A DNA stretch of 64,000 nucleotides from Streptomyces sp. NBC_01341. Its GTDB lineage: Bacteria; Actinomycetota; Actinomycetes; Streptomycetales; Streptomycetaceae. Position numbers and translations under genes: made by a program. Shown here in pieces: positions 36,725 through 44,362 of the stretch; position 1 is the first letter of the stretch, and every line of letters begins with the position of its first letter. Below the pieces are notes generated by a model. That model saw only the letters and a list, made by a program, of their open reading frames with translations, had not been told where the DNA came from and ran no database searches. Location: assembly GCF_035946055.1 (NCBI RefSeq), contig NZ_CP108364.1, positions 4,092,001 through 4,156,000 of the forward strand. The letters run 5' to 3'.

Positions 36725-36773
36725 AAGGGGCTGCCCCGGACCGATGAACGGTCCGGGGCAGCCCCTTTTTTTT
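36725..36773 (+). terminator. Rho-independent terminator after clpC
   Basis: Arms 36725-36743 and 36749-36767 pair perfectly over 19 bp (core GGGGCTGCCCCGGACCG) around a five-base loop, with eight Ts at 36766-36773. The strongest terminator in the window. Confidence 0.95.
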
Positions 36774-36784
36774 GACCGGTCATC

Positions 36785-36803
36785 GTCCGGGGCAGCCCCT
36801 TTT
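36785..36803 (+). repeat. direct repeat of the clpC terminator right arm
   Basis: GTCCGGGGCAGCCCCTTTT repeats the bases at 36751-36769 exactly. The second copy could pair with the same left arm, giving an alternative terminator. Confidence 0.7.
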
Positions 36804-37221
36804 CTTATCGGTTCTGTGCCGGGCCGGGACCGGTGCAGGAAGCGATGGCGAGTGACAACCCCCGGGGCGTCGTCGCCGGGCTCGTACACACCTCTCGCGC
36901 GGGCCACCGATCCCGATGAGGCTCTGCGGGTAAGGAATTTCCGTTGCCGTGCCGGGGCGATGCCCGGCGGGCGGGCGCGGATACGTGGAGGGGCGCTTTC
37001 AGGTTCGTGTGGTGTTCCTCACACCGAAAGTGCACGCAGTGAAAGCAACTGCACCCTTTCGTCTTTTCTGTCTCCCCCTGTGCTCGGCTGCTGACCGGAA
37101 GGGGTGAAGAAACTGTGACGAGCGACCGCTGTCCCGGCCATACGATCACTCCGAGTCGCGTCTGCGTGTCCCATTCCGCTGCGACCCCTTCATCTCTTTC
37201 TCCGGACCCCGAAGGGCTCTT
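36804..37221 (+). other. 418-base leader region of the LAATG surface protein gene
   Basis: No gene with Streptomyces codon usage fits. It contains GGTGT/ACACC (about 37011-37024) and a longer composite stem at 37025-37061. Much of the last 200 bases is pyrimidine-rich. A promoter was not identified with confidence. Confidence 0.5.
37025..37061 (+). other. stem-loop in the leader of the LAATG surface protein gene
   Basis: CGAAAG (37025-37030) pairs with CTTTCG (37056-37061), and inside it GCAGT (37036-37040) pairs with ACTGC (37048-37052). A T-rich run, TCTTTTCTG, follows, so it looks like a weak terminator or an attenuator 160 bases before the coding start. Confidence 0.45.
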
Positions 37222-38490
37222 GTGAAGATTCGCCGGATTCTTGCCACAGCCGTCGCCGCCGCGGTGACCACCCCCGTGCTCCTGCTGTCCGTCACCCCCG
37301 CGTTCGCCGACGGCAAGCCGGCGGCACAGACGCAGGAGAAGCCGTCCATCGCGGAGCTGGAGAAGGCCGCCGCTGCGGCGAAGGCCGTGTATGACAGCGC
37401 CGTGGAGGCCGAGAACGCCGCTGAGGCGGCTCTGGAGGCGCTCGCGTCCGACACCGCTCCGCTCGTCGTGGCGGTCAAGGCGGCTCAGGCCGCAGCGGTC
37501 GCGGCCGGTACCGAGAAGGACGCCGCCGACCAGGCGCTCGTCGACGCGCGGGCGGCGCTGGCTGCGCTCCCGGACGACGCCACAGAGGAGCAGAAGGCCG
37601 CCGCGACGGCAGCTGTCACCGAGGCCGAGACGGCCGCCGGCACCGCCGCCACGGCCAAGGAGGACGCCGACGCCAAGGTCCTGGAGGCCCAGGACACGCT
37701 TGACGACGAGCGGGTGGCCGCGGCCCGGGCGATCGGCCAGGCACAGAAGGCCACCGAGGAGGCGCTCGCCCAGAAGACCGCCGCCGACGAGGCACTGGCC
37801 AAGGCGATCGAGGAGGGCGAGGACGACGAGGAGTGCGTCCCCGAGGCCAAGCTCAAGACGGTCGTCACGGGCCTGCCGTCCACGGTCGTCGCCGGCACGA
37901 AGGTCAACTTCCGTCTCCGGGTGACCAACGGGACCGGCAGGACGATGGACGAGGTGTACCCGTTCGCCTACGTCCACGCGACCGACAAGAGCGGCATCAA
38001 GGACCTCGGCGACCTGGTGCACCTGCAGTGGTCGCCCGGATCCTCCGGCACGTGGAAGAACGTCGACAACGAGCACTACATGGACGCCATCAGCCCGCTG
38101 AAGGCCGGCGCCCACGCGGACATCAAGATGCGGCTCACGATCGACGCCAAGGCCCCTGCGGGCAACGGCGTCACCTTCGTCGCCGGTGACTACTGGAACG
38201 ACAACGGCACGTGCGGTGGCAGCCCCGACCTCGAGGGCTACGAGTTCCTGATCGCCGCCAAGGGCAGCAAGCCGGCCACCGGTGACGCCAAGCCCAGCAC
38301 CACCGAGCCGGCCGACTCGGGTATCAAGCCCCAGAGCGGCGGGTCGTCCGCTCCCGTGGGCGGCAGCCTCGCCGCCACGGGCTCGTCCTCGGCGACATCG
38401 CAGCTCGCCCTCGCTAGTGGCGCCGCCCTGGCGATCGGTGCGGGCGCGGTGTTCGCCGCCCGCCGCCGCAAGGCCGGCGCGCACGCCTGA
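37222..38490 (+). CDS. LAATG sortase-anchored surface protein with Ala-rich coiled coil
   Basis: A 422-residue exported protein. A signal peptide (KIRRILATAVAAAVTTPVLL, cut near TPAFA) leads to a long Ala/Glu/Lys coiled coil (about residues 35-200), then an all-beta domain (about 205-345, with VVTGLPSTVVAGTKVNFRLR) and a Ser/Pro linker. The sorting signal LAATG is at 383-387, followed by a hydrophobic helix and the basic tail RRRK. LAxTG is the form used by class E sortases of Streptomyces, so the protein is probably covalently linked to peptidoglycan. No sortase gene is in the window. The GTG at 37222 has GAAGGG about five bases upstream. Ligand or role unknown. Confidence 0.9.
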   Translation: MKIRRILATAVAAAVTTPVLLLSVTPAFADGKPAAQTQEKPSIAELEKAAAAAKAVYDSAVEAENAAEAALEALASDTAPLVVAVKAAQAAAVAAGTEKDAADQALVDARAALAALPDDATEEQKAAATAAVTEAETAAGTAATAKEDADAKVLEAQDTLDDERVAAARAIGQAQKATEEALAQKTAADEALAKAIEEGEDDEECVPEAKLKTVVTGLPSTVVAGTKVNFRLRVTNGTGRTMDEVYPFAYVHATDKSGIKDLGDLVHLQWSPGSSGTWKNVDNEHYMDAISPLKAGAHADIKMRLTIDAKAPAGNGVTFVAGDYWNDNGTCGGSPDLEGYEFLIAAKGSKPATGDAKPSTTEPADSGIKPQSGGSSAPVGGSLAATGSSSATSQLALASGAALAIGAGAVFAARRRKAGAHA

Positions 38491-38500
38491 CGCGTGAGGC

Positions 38501-38575
38501 GGGGCGCCCGCCGGGCGCCCCGCCCCGCGCACTGAACGCCCGACGGGCCCGACACCTACCGGTGTCAGGCCCGTC
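38501..38575 (+). terminator. two successive hairpins after the surface protein gene
   Basis: The first is GGGGCGCCC (38501-38509) with GGGCGCCCC (38513-38521). The second pairs 38542-38556 with 38561-38575 over 15 positions with a single mismatch and a TACC loop. Confidence 0.75.
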
Positions 38576-38616
38576 ATGCTGACCAGCCCGGTTCCGGCCA
38601 CAGGCCAGGGCGTTCA

Positions 38617-38692
38617 GCCGTAGCCGTAGCCGTAGCCGTAGCCGTAGCCGTAGCCGTAGCCGTAGCCGTAGCCGTAGCCGTAGCCGTAGCCG
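38617..38692. repeat. hexanucleotide microsatellite (GCCGTA)12
   Basis: Twelve perfect tandem copies of GCCGTA plus a partial copy. In two reading frames of the minus strand it stays open (Leu-Arg or Ala-Thr repeats), but the Tyr-Gly frame ends at once in a stop. It lies between two genes, and no start or codon bias supports coding. Confidence 0.95.
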
Positions 38693-39161
38693 GGCTCCGG
38701 CCTTCACCCGCGGTCGGTGAGCCCCTGGCCGGTACGCGTCCGTCGGCGTAAGGAGCATGGGGCCGAAGGTCCCGAAACGGACAGGCTTCGGGCCCACTGG
38801 CGGTGACAAGGCGCACAGCCGTTTTGGGTCTACTACGGCCGTTAGGAGTACGCCTGGGGGGTGGCGCAGGGACTTTCGGCCCGCGTCGGCTGAGCCTTTC
38901 GGCGTATGTGGTGATTTGCCCTGTTTGATAGTCCGTGCCCAGGAAGGATGGCTTTGGAGCTGGGGTTAAACCCGATCTGCGATTTTTGCCCGGAAGATCG
39001 CCCACGGCGATTCCGGTCGGCAGTCACGGTAATTCCCCCGCCCTTCAACTACGGCTTTTGATCGTAGATGGGGCGTTTGAGTGTTGCTGGGGGTGCGGGT
39101 TACCAAGGTGGAGCAAGCCCGGTCGAGCACCGGGTCCAGTCACCCCGGAGGTACTCACCGC
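38693..39161 (+). other. leader region of the M23 peptidase gene
   Basis: About 470 bases without a gene and less G/C-rich than the surroundings. It contains several inverted repeats: GGGTTAAACCC (38963-38973), CGATCT/AGATCG (38973-38978 and 38995-39000) and CCCGGT/ACCGGG (near 39118-39134). Long structured leaders before cell-wall hydrolase genes in actinomycetes are often riboswitches, but I could not match this one to a known class by eye. Confidence 0.5.
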
Positions 39162-39884
39162 ATGTCGAAGCGCGTAACGTTCCAGCACTCCCGCCGCCCG
39201 TCCATGCCCCGCGTCAGTGGCGCCGTCGTGGCCGTCGGCCTGGGTGCGTCGATGGTGTTCGGCGCGGGCGCGGCGTTCGCGTCCGGCAGTACGGGCACTG
39301 CGGACACCGCGGCCCTCGCCGGCGCGGCCACCGCCACCTCGATCGCTCAGCAGGCGACCGCCCAGACCAAGGCCGCGGACAAGGCGAAGGCCGACAAGGC
39401 CGAGAAGGCCGCCGCCAAGAAGAAGGCGGCTGCCAAGAAGAAGGCCGCCGCGAAGAAGAAGGCCGTGTCGTGGGAGGTCCCGGTCCGCCACTACGAGCTG
39501 AGCGCCACCTTCGGTGTGGGCGGCGACCGCTGGGCCCACAAGCACTCCGGTCAGGACTTCGCGGTGCCGATCGGCACCAAGGTCGAGGCCGCGCACACCG
39601 GCCGGGTCGTCAAGGCGGGCCCGAACGGCGCCGGTGACGGTCCCGCGTACGGCAACGCCATCGTCATCAAGCACGCCAACGGCAAGTACTCGCAGTACGC
39701 GCACCTGTCGAAGATCGAGGTCAAGGTCGGCGAGCGCGTCAAGACGGGCGAGGAGATAGCCAAGTCCGGCAACACCGGTAACTCCAGCGGTCCTCACCTG
39801 CACTTCGAGATCCGCAACACCCCGAACTACGGTTCCGCGATCAACCCGGTCTCCTACCTGCACGCCGAACACGTCCACGTCTGA
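39162..39884 (+). CDS. exported M23-family (LytM) peptidase
   Basis: A 240-residue exported zinc endopeptidase expected to cut peptidoglycan cross-links. A long basic signal peptide (about residues 1-42, ending GAAFASG) is followed by an Ala/Lys-rich segment with three repeats of AAAKKK (about 84-100), which may bind anionic wall polymers. The LytM domain has HSGQD (H128, D132) and SSGPHLHF, giving the zinc ligands and catalytic histidine. The ATG at 39162 has GGAGG ten bases upstream. It stands alone between a long leader and the convergent TetR gene. Confidence 0.92.
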   Translation: MSKRVTFQHSRRPSMPRVSGAVVAVGLGASMVFGAGAAFASGSTGTADTAALAGAATATSIAQQATAQTKAADKAKADKAEKAAAKKKAAAKKKAAAKKKAVSWEVPVRHYELSATFGVGGDRWAHKHSGQDFAVPIGTKVEAAHTGRVVKAGPNGAGDGPAYGNAIVIKHANGKYSQYAHLSKIEVKVGERVKTGEEIAKSGNTGNSSGPHLHFEIRNTPNYGSAINPVSYLHAEHVHV

Positions 39885-39909
39885 GACGCCTGACGCGTGA
39901 TTCCTGCCG

Positions 39910-40494
39910 CTAAGCGGCGGATCCCGGGTCATGGGCCCTGGTCACCAGCTCGATGGCGACCTCGAGAGCAGCTTCGCGCTTCTCCTCGGGGTCGCCTTCG
40001 GCGTCTCTGAGGGCGAAGACCCCCGCGTGCATGGCCATCAGTGCGGTGAAGCAGCGCACCTGGTCGGTGAGCGGGGCGTCCGGTTCCTTGATCAGGTCGA
40101 CCAGTGCGATGACGCGGTGCTTGATGGTGTGGCCGATGCTCAGCTCGCGCACCGTCGCCTGGTTCTCCTGCATGAAGACGAACAGTGGTGCGGCGGCCCT
40201 GAGCGCCTCGCTGTAGCGGACCAGGATCTCCTTCTTCGTCTCCAGCGTGCGGGGCTGCTCCTGGCCCCATTCCAGCAGCTCCTCGACCGGCCGGTTCAGG
40301 TCCTCGAAGATGCTGTTGAGGATGTCTTCCTTGGTCTTGAAGTGGTAGTAGAGCGCCGCCTTCGTGACCTGCAGGTGCTCGGCGATCTCGCGGAGCGACG
40401 TCTTCTCGTAGCCCTGTTCGGCGAAGAGCTCCAGGGCGACGTCCTGAATGCGCTGGCGGGTGTTGCCCCGGCGCGGCTGCGGCGTGCTGCCCAT
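39910..40494 (-). CDS. TetR-family repressor controlling the adjacent MFS gene
   Basis: A 194-residue regulator. The N-terminal helix-turn-helix is classical (QDVALELFAEQGYEKTSLRE followed by LQVTKAALYYHFKTKEDIL); the C-terminal ligand domain is helical. It is divergent from the MFS transporter gene across a 132-base gap that holds a pair of long inverted operators, one next to each promoter. This is the usual layout of a drug-sensing repressor and its efflux pump. The inducer is unknown. Confidence 0.93.
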   Translation of the reverse strand: MGSTPQPRRGNTRQRIQDVALELFAEQGYEKTSLREIAEHLQVTKAALYYHFKTKEDILNSIFEDLNRPVEELLEWGQEQPRTLETKKEILVRYSEALRAAAPLFVFMQENQATVRELSIGHTIKHRVIALVDLIKEPDAPLTDQVRCFTALMAMHAGVFALRDAEGDPEEKREAALEVAIELVTRAHDPGSAA

Positions 40495-40509
40495 GCGACT
40501 CTCCCAAGA

Positions 40510-40532
40510 ACTTACTTGACGCCCGGCTAGTT
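40510..40532 (-). promoter_or_regulatory. TetR operator half 1
   Basis: This 23-base site (begins ACTTACTTGACGCCC) is the inverted copy of 40559-40581 with one mismatch. It lies 16 bases before the TetR start. Confidence 0.7.
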
Positions 40533-40558
40533 ACGGGTCTACTTTCCTCAGTGTAGCC

Positions 40559-40581
40559 AACTAGCCGGGCGGCAAGTAAGT
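40559..40581 (+). promoter_or_regulatory. TetR operator half 2
   Basis: This 23-base site (begins AACTAGCCGGGCGGC) mirrors 40510-40532 across a 26-base spacer. It lies 46 bases before the MFS start and probably overlaps its promoter. Confidence 0.7.
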
Positions 40582-40626
40582 GCCGGGTCGGCGGACCGGG
40601 CACCAGGGGATCAGGGGAATGACGAC

Positions 40627-42207
40627 ATGGCGGAACTGAAGAAGGCGGCGGCCGGCCCGGCCGAACCGCAGGCGCGCAGCGTCAGGGTGGTGGTACTCGC
40701 GCTGATGATCACGATGCTGCTGGCCATGCTCGACAACCTGATCGTCGGCACCGCGATGCCGACCATCGTCGGTGACCTGGGCGGACTGGAACACCTGTCC
40801 TGGGTGGTGACGGCCTACACCCTCGCCACTGCGGCCTCCACCCCCATCTGGGGCAAGCTCGGCGACATGTACGGACGCAAGGGCATCTTCCTGACGTCCA
40901 TCGTGATCTTCCTGATCGGCTCGGTGCTGAGCGGTATGGCCCAGGACATGGGTCAGCTGATCGGGTTCCGTGCGGTCCAGGGCCTCGGAGCGGGCGGCCT
41001 GATGGTCGGCGTCATGGCGATCCTCGGTGACCTGGTGCCCCCGCGCGAGCGGGGGAAGTACCAGGGCATGATGGCCGGCGTCATGGCGATCGCCATGATC
41101 GGCGGACCGCTGGTCGGCGGCACCATCACCGACCACCTGGGCTGGCGCTGGAGCTTCTACATCAACATCCCGCTCGGCGTGCTCGCGCTGGCGATGGTCA
41201 CCGCCGTGCTGCACCTGCCCCGCAAGGAGCGTGGGAAGGCCAGGGTCGACTACCTCGGCGCCGCCCTCCTCACCGTGGGTATCACCGCGGTCGTGCTGGT
41301 CACCACCTGGGGCGGTACGGAGTACGCCTGGGGTTCTGCCGTGATCATGGAGCTCGTCGCGCTCGGCGTGGCCTCCCTCGTCGGTTTCGTCTTCGTCGAG
41401 ACGAAGGCCGCCGAGCCGGTGATCCCGCTTCACATCTTCCGCAGCCTCAACTTCACCCTCATGTCGGTCGTCGGGTTCATGGCCGGCTTCGTGATGTTCG
41501 GAGCGGTGCTCTTCCTGCCGCTGTTCCAGCAGTCGGTGCAGGGCGCGTCCGCGACCAACTCCGGACTCCTGCTCCTGCCGATGCTGCTCTCGATGATGGT
41601 CGTCTCGCTGATCGCGGGCCGGGTCACCACCGGCACCGGGAAGTACAAGGTCTTCCCGATCATCGGCAGCATCCTGATGGTCGTCGGCCTGTTCCTGCTG
41701 GCCTCCATGGACACCGGCACCACGCGTTTCACCTCCGGCGTCTACATGGCGGTGCTCGGCGCGGGCATGGGCTTCCTGATGCAGATCACGATGCTCGTCG
41801 CGCAGAACAGCGTCGAGCTCAAGGACATGGGAGTCGCCTCGTCCGCCACGACCCTGTTCCGGACGCTCGGCAGCTCCTTCGGAGTGGCGATCATGGGCGC
41901 ACTGTTCACCGGGCGCGTACAGGACGAGATGGCGGAGCGGGGCGGCGCCGCGGCGACCGGGATGCCGGCGCAGCTGGACGCGGCGAGTCTGGCGAAGCTC
42001 CCGGACCCGGTCCGTGAGGCGTACGAGTACGCCGTGGCCTCGGGGACGCACATCGCCTTCCTCGTGGGCGGCTCGGTCGCGGTGATCGCCCTGGTGGCGT
42101 CGCTCTTCGTCAAGGAGGTCCCGCTGCGGGGTACCGCCAAGCCGCAGGGGCCGGAGGCCGAGGGCACGGCGCTTCCCGCGGGGGCCAAGGAGTCTCAGGC
42201 CGTCTGA
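40627..42207 (+). CDS. MFS drug:H+ antiporter, DHA2 (14-helix) type
   Basis: A 526-residue efflux transporter. The hydrophobic segments fit 14 transmembrane helices. The DHA2 motifs are visible: LDNLIVGTAMPTIVGDL in helix 1, LGDMYGRKGIFL (motif A) between helices 2 and 3, and GLGAGGLMVGVMAILGD (motif C-like). Substrates of this family are usually lipophilic or cationic drugs, and sometimes self-made antibiotics. The ATG at 40627 follows GGGGA. A TetR gene and double operator control it, and a 19-bp hairpin ends it. Confidence 0.93.
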   Translation: MAELKKAAAGPAEPQARSVRVVVLALMITMLLAMLDNLIVGTAMPTIVGDLGGLEHLSWVVTAYTLATAASTPIWGKLGDMYGRKGIFLTSIVIFLIGSVLSGMAQDMGQLIGFRAVQGLGAGGLMVGVMAILGDLVPPRERGKYQGMMAGVMAIAMIGGPLVGGTITDHLGWRWSFYINIPLGVLALAMVTAVLHLPRKERGKARVDYLGAALLTVGITAVVLVTTWGGTEYAWGSAVIMELVALGVASLVGFVFVETKAAEPVIPLHIFRSLNFTLMSVVGFMAGFVMFGAVLFLPLFQQSVQGASATNSGLLLLPMLLSMMVVSLIAGRVTTGTGKYKVFPIIGSILMVVGLFLLASMDTGTTRFTSGVYMAVLGAGMGFLMQITMLVAQNSVELKDMGVASSATTLFRTLGSSFGVAIMGALFTGRVQDEMAERGGAAATGMPAQLDAASLAKLPDPVREAYEYAVASGTHIAFLVGGSVAVIALVASLFVKEVPLRGTAKPQGPEAEGTALPAGAKESQAV

Positions 42208-42214
42208 GCGCGCA

Positions 42215-42257
42215 CGCGAAGGGCCCCGGAGGCGTCGTGCCTCCGGGGCCCTTCGCG
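42215..42257 (+). terminator. perfect 19-bp hairpin after the MFS gene
   Basis: Arms 42215-42233 and 42239-42257 pair perfectly (core GAAGGGCCCCGGAGGC) around a GTCGT loop. It can also end the convergent sigE-cse transcript, which stops at 42310. Confidence 0.9.
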
Positions 42258-42309
42258 TCGGCCCGTACGCCCCTGCGGCGAAGGACGGCGGAGGCCTGAG
42301 CCCCGTGGC

Positions 42310-43647
42310 TCAGTCCCGGCCTCGCTCCATGTCGTCCTGGCGCAGCATGGGGAAGCTGCCGGTGTTCGTCGGAGCGTGTTCCGGCAGCCACAGCACCGCG
42401 ACGGCCCCGCCCATGCCGTCGGCACTCCCGGCCGGCCCCGCGTTGCGGAAGGTCAGCCGGGCGCCGAGGACCCGTGCCTGTCCGGCCGCGATGGTCAGGC
42501 CGAGCCCGTGACCACGCCCCGCCCGGTCGGCGCTCCCGGTACGGAACCTGCTCGGCCCTTCCCGCAGCAGTGCCTCGGGAAAGCCAGGTCCGTGGTCGCG
42601 GACCCGTACCACCCGGCCCTCGACCGTGACCTCGACCGGGCCCGCGCCGTGCTTGGCCGCGTTGCCCAGCAGATTGCCCAGGATGCGCTCCAGCCGCCGC
42701 GGGTCCGTGGACACCTGGGACTCGTGCAGCACCCGCACCGTGATCTCCGGATCCAGCAGTCCGATCCGGCGCCCCACGAATTCGCCCAGCCGCAGTTCCT
42801 GCAGTTCGGCGCGCTCCGAGGCGCTGTCGAGTCTCGCCACCTCCAGGACGTCCTCGACCAGTGTCCGCATCGCCTGGGCCCGGTCCCGTACGAGCTCCGT
42901 CGGCCGTCCCGGGGGCAGCAGCTCGGCGGCCGTGAGGAGCCCGGTCACGGGGGTGCGCAGCTCGTGGGCGATGTCGGCGGTGACCCGGCGCTCGGCCTCG
43001 ATCCGCTCGTTCAGCGCGTCGGTGAGCGCGTCCACGGCTCGGGCCAGCTCGTCCGTCTCGTCCCGTACGACGCCGCCGACGGCTTCCCGGACACGTACCT
43101 CCGTGTTGCCCTGGGCGACCTTGCCGGCCGCTGCCGCCGCCTTGCGCAGCCGCCGCGAGAGCTGGCCGCCGATGAGCACCCCCAGGGCGCAGCCGCCGAA
43201 GACGACCGAGACCGAGCCGATGACCAGCGCGCGGTCGAGGTCGCCCATCACCGTGGCGTTGCGGTCGGCGAAGCGGGTGTGCAGGGACAGGACGTCGCCG
43301 TTGGCCAGCGGTACGGCCGCCCAGACGTCGGGTACCCCGTCCGCGTACTCGTCGACGTGGGTGGCGCGCCGGTTCTCCCGGGTCCTCTCACGCAGGCTCT
43401 TCGGCAGCGCGGGGTCGTTGATCTTGGCGCCGAACTTCGGGGACGGCTTCTGGGTGTTCGTCGCCTCGTAGAGCCGCTGGGCGAACAGCAGCCGCTCCAG
43501 CTGTACCTCGCGCGCGTTCTCCAGCATCGAGGCGCGGGCGGCGTTGTGGACGACGAGGCTCAGGGCCAGCGCGATGAGCGCGCCCACGGCCGCGATCGCG
43601 ATGCTGATCTTCCAGCGGACACCGGTCCGCAGCGCCAGCCGCCTCAT
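42310..43647 (-). CDS. cseC: CseC envelope-stress sensor histidine kinase
   Basis: A 445-residue OmpR-partner kinase. An N-terminal helix (KISIAIAAVGALIALALSLV) and a second at about residues 148-170 flank an extracytoplasmic domain of about 115 residues. A HAMP linker leads to the HisKA domain with the phosphoaccepting histidine in DIAHELRTPVTGLL, and the HATPase domain has NLLGNAAKHG and GHGLGLTIAAGQA. The gene set and order sigE-cseA-cseB-cseC identifies it as the sensor that turns on sigE when the envelope is damaged. The ATG at 43647 overlaps the cseB stop (ATGA). Confidence 0.93.
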   Translation of the reverse strand: MRRLALRTGVRWKISIAIAAVGALIALALSLVVHNAARASMLENAREVQLERLLFAQRLYEATNTQKPSPKFGAKINDPALPKSLRERTRENRRATHVDEYADGVPDVWAAVPLANGDVLSLHTRFADRNATVMGDLDRALVIGSVSVVFGGCALGVLIGGQLSRRLRKAAAAAGKVAQGNTEVRVREAVGGVVRDETDELARAVDALTDALNERIEAERRVTADIAHELRTPVTGLLTAAELLPPGRPTELVRDRAQAMRTLVEDVLEVARLDSASERAELQELRLGEFVGRRIGLLDPEITVRVLHESQVSTDPRRLERILGNLLGNAAKHGAGPVEVTVEGRVVRVRDHGPGFPEALLREGPSRFRTGSADRAGRGHGLGLTIAAGQARVLGARLTFRNAGPAGSADGMGGAVAVLWLPEHAPTNTGSFPMLRQDDMERGRD

Positions 43648-44351
43648 GCGCGGAGTTTGTAGCCGAAGCCGCGGACGGTCTCGATCCGGTCCTGCCCGAT
43701 CTTGGTCCTGAGCCGCTGGACGTGGACGTCGACGACGCGGGTGTCCCCGCCCCAGCCGTAGTCCCACACCCGCTCCAGGAGCCTGTCCCGCGACAGGACC
43801 GTGCCCGGTGCCGAGGAGAACTCCAGCAGCAGCCGCATCTCGGTCGGGGTGAGGCCCACGTGGTCGCCCCCGCGACGCACCTCCATGCCCTCGGTGTCGA
43901 TCTCCACGTCGCCGAAGACCAGCACACCGTCCGCCTCGCCCGGAGGTCCTTCGCCGGGTGCGGCACCGTGGGGGCCGGCCGCGTGGCCGAAGCGCCGCAG
44001 AACCGCGCGGATGCGCGCGACGAGCACCGCCCCGTCGAACGGCTTCGTGACGTAGTCGTCGGCCCCGGCCTCCAGGCCCAGCACGACGTCGATCGCGTCG
44101 GCCCGCGCCGACAGCATGATCACCGGCACGGTCGACTCGTCGCGGATGCGGCGGCACAGACTGACGCCGTCCAGCCCCGGCACCATCACGTCCAGCAGCG
44201 CGATGTCCGGACGGTCCGCCCGGAAGGCCTCCAGGCCCAGCAGGCCGTCGGGCACAGCGGTGACCGTGAAGCCGACCCGTTCCAGGGCGAGCTGGGTGGC
44301 TTCACGGATGACGTCGTCGTCCTCGACGAAGAGGACGTGGGTCTCGGCCAT
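43644..44351 (-). CDS. cseB: CseB response regulator, OmpR type
   Basis: A 235-residue regulator. The receiver has the acidic triad at DDD 11-13, phosphoacceptor Asp54 in LLDVMVPG, and Lys in YVTKPFDG; the C-terminal winged helix has LTPTEMRLLLEF and the DVHVQRLRTKIG recognition region. A polar linker of about 25 residues separates the domains. In Streptomyces CseB activates the sigE promoter, so the whole operon autoregulates through it. It is coupled to cseC by a four-base overlap and follows cseA by 11 bases. Confidence 0.95.
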   Translation of the reverse strand: MAETHVLFVEDDDVIREATQLALERVGFTVTAVPDGLLGLEAFRADRPDIALLDVMVPGLDGVSLCRRIRDESTVPVIMLSARADAIDVVLGLEAGADDYVTKPFDGAVLVARIRAVLRRFGHAAGPHGAAPGEGPPGEADGVLVFGDVEIDTEGMEVRRGGDHVGLTPTEMRLLLEFSSAPGTVLSRDRLLERVWDYGWGGDTRVVDVHVQRLRTKIGQDRIETVRGFGYKLRA

Positions 44352-44362
44352 ACGGGCGGCTC

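Noticed and set aside
38414..38809. Minus-strand reading frame made of Leu-Arg repeats
   Set aside because: It arises only from the GCCGTA microsatellite, starts in non-coding DNA and runs back over the end of the surface protein gene.
39075..39102. Possible SigB-type promoter (GTTT and GGGTTA) before the M23 gene
   Set aside because: The spacer is 18 bases, longer than the 14-16 expected, and the -10 is not exact.
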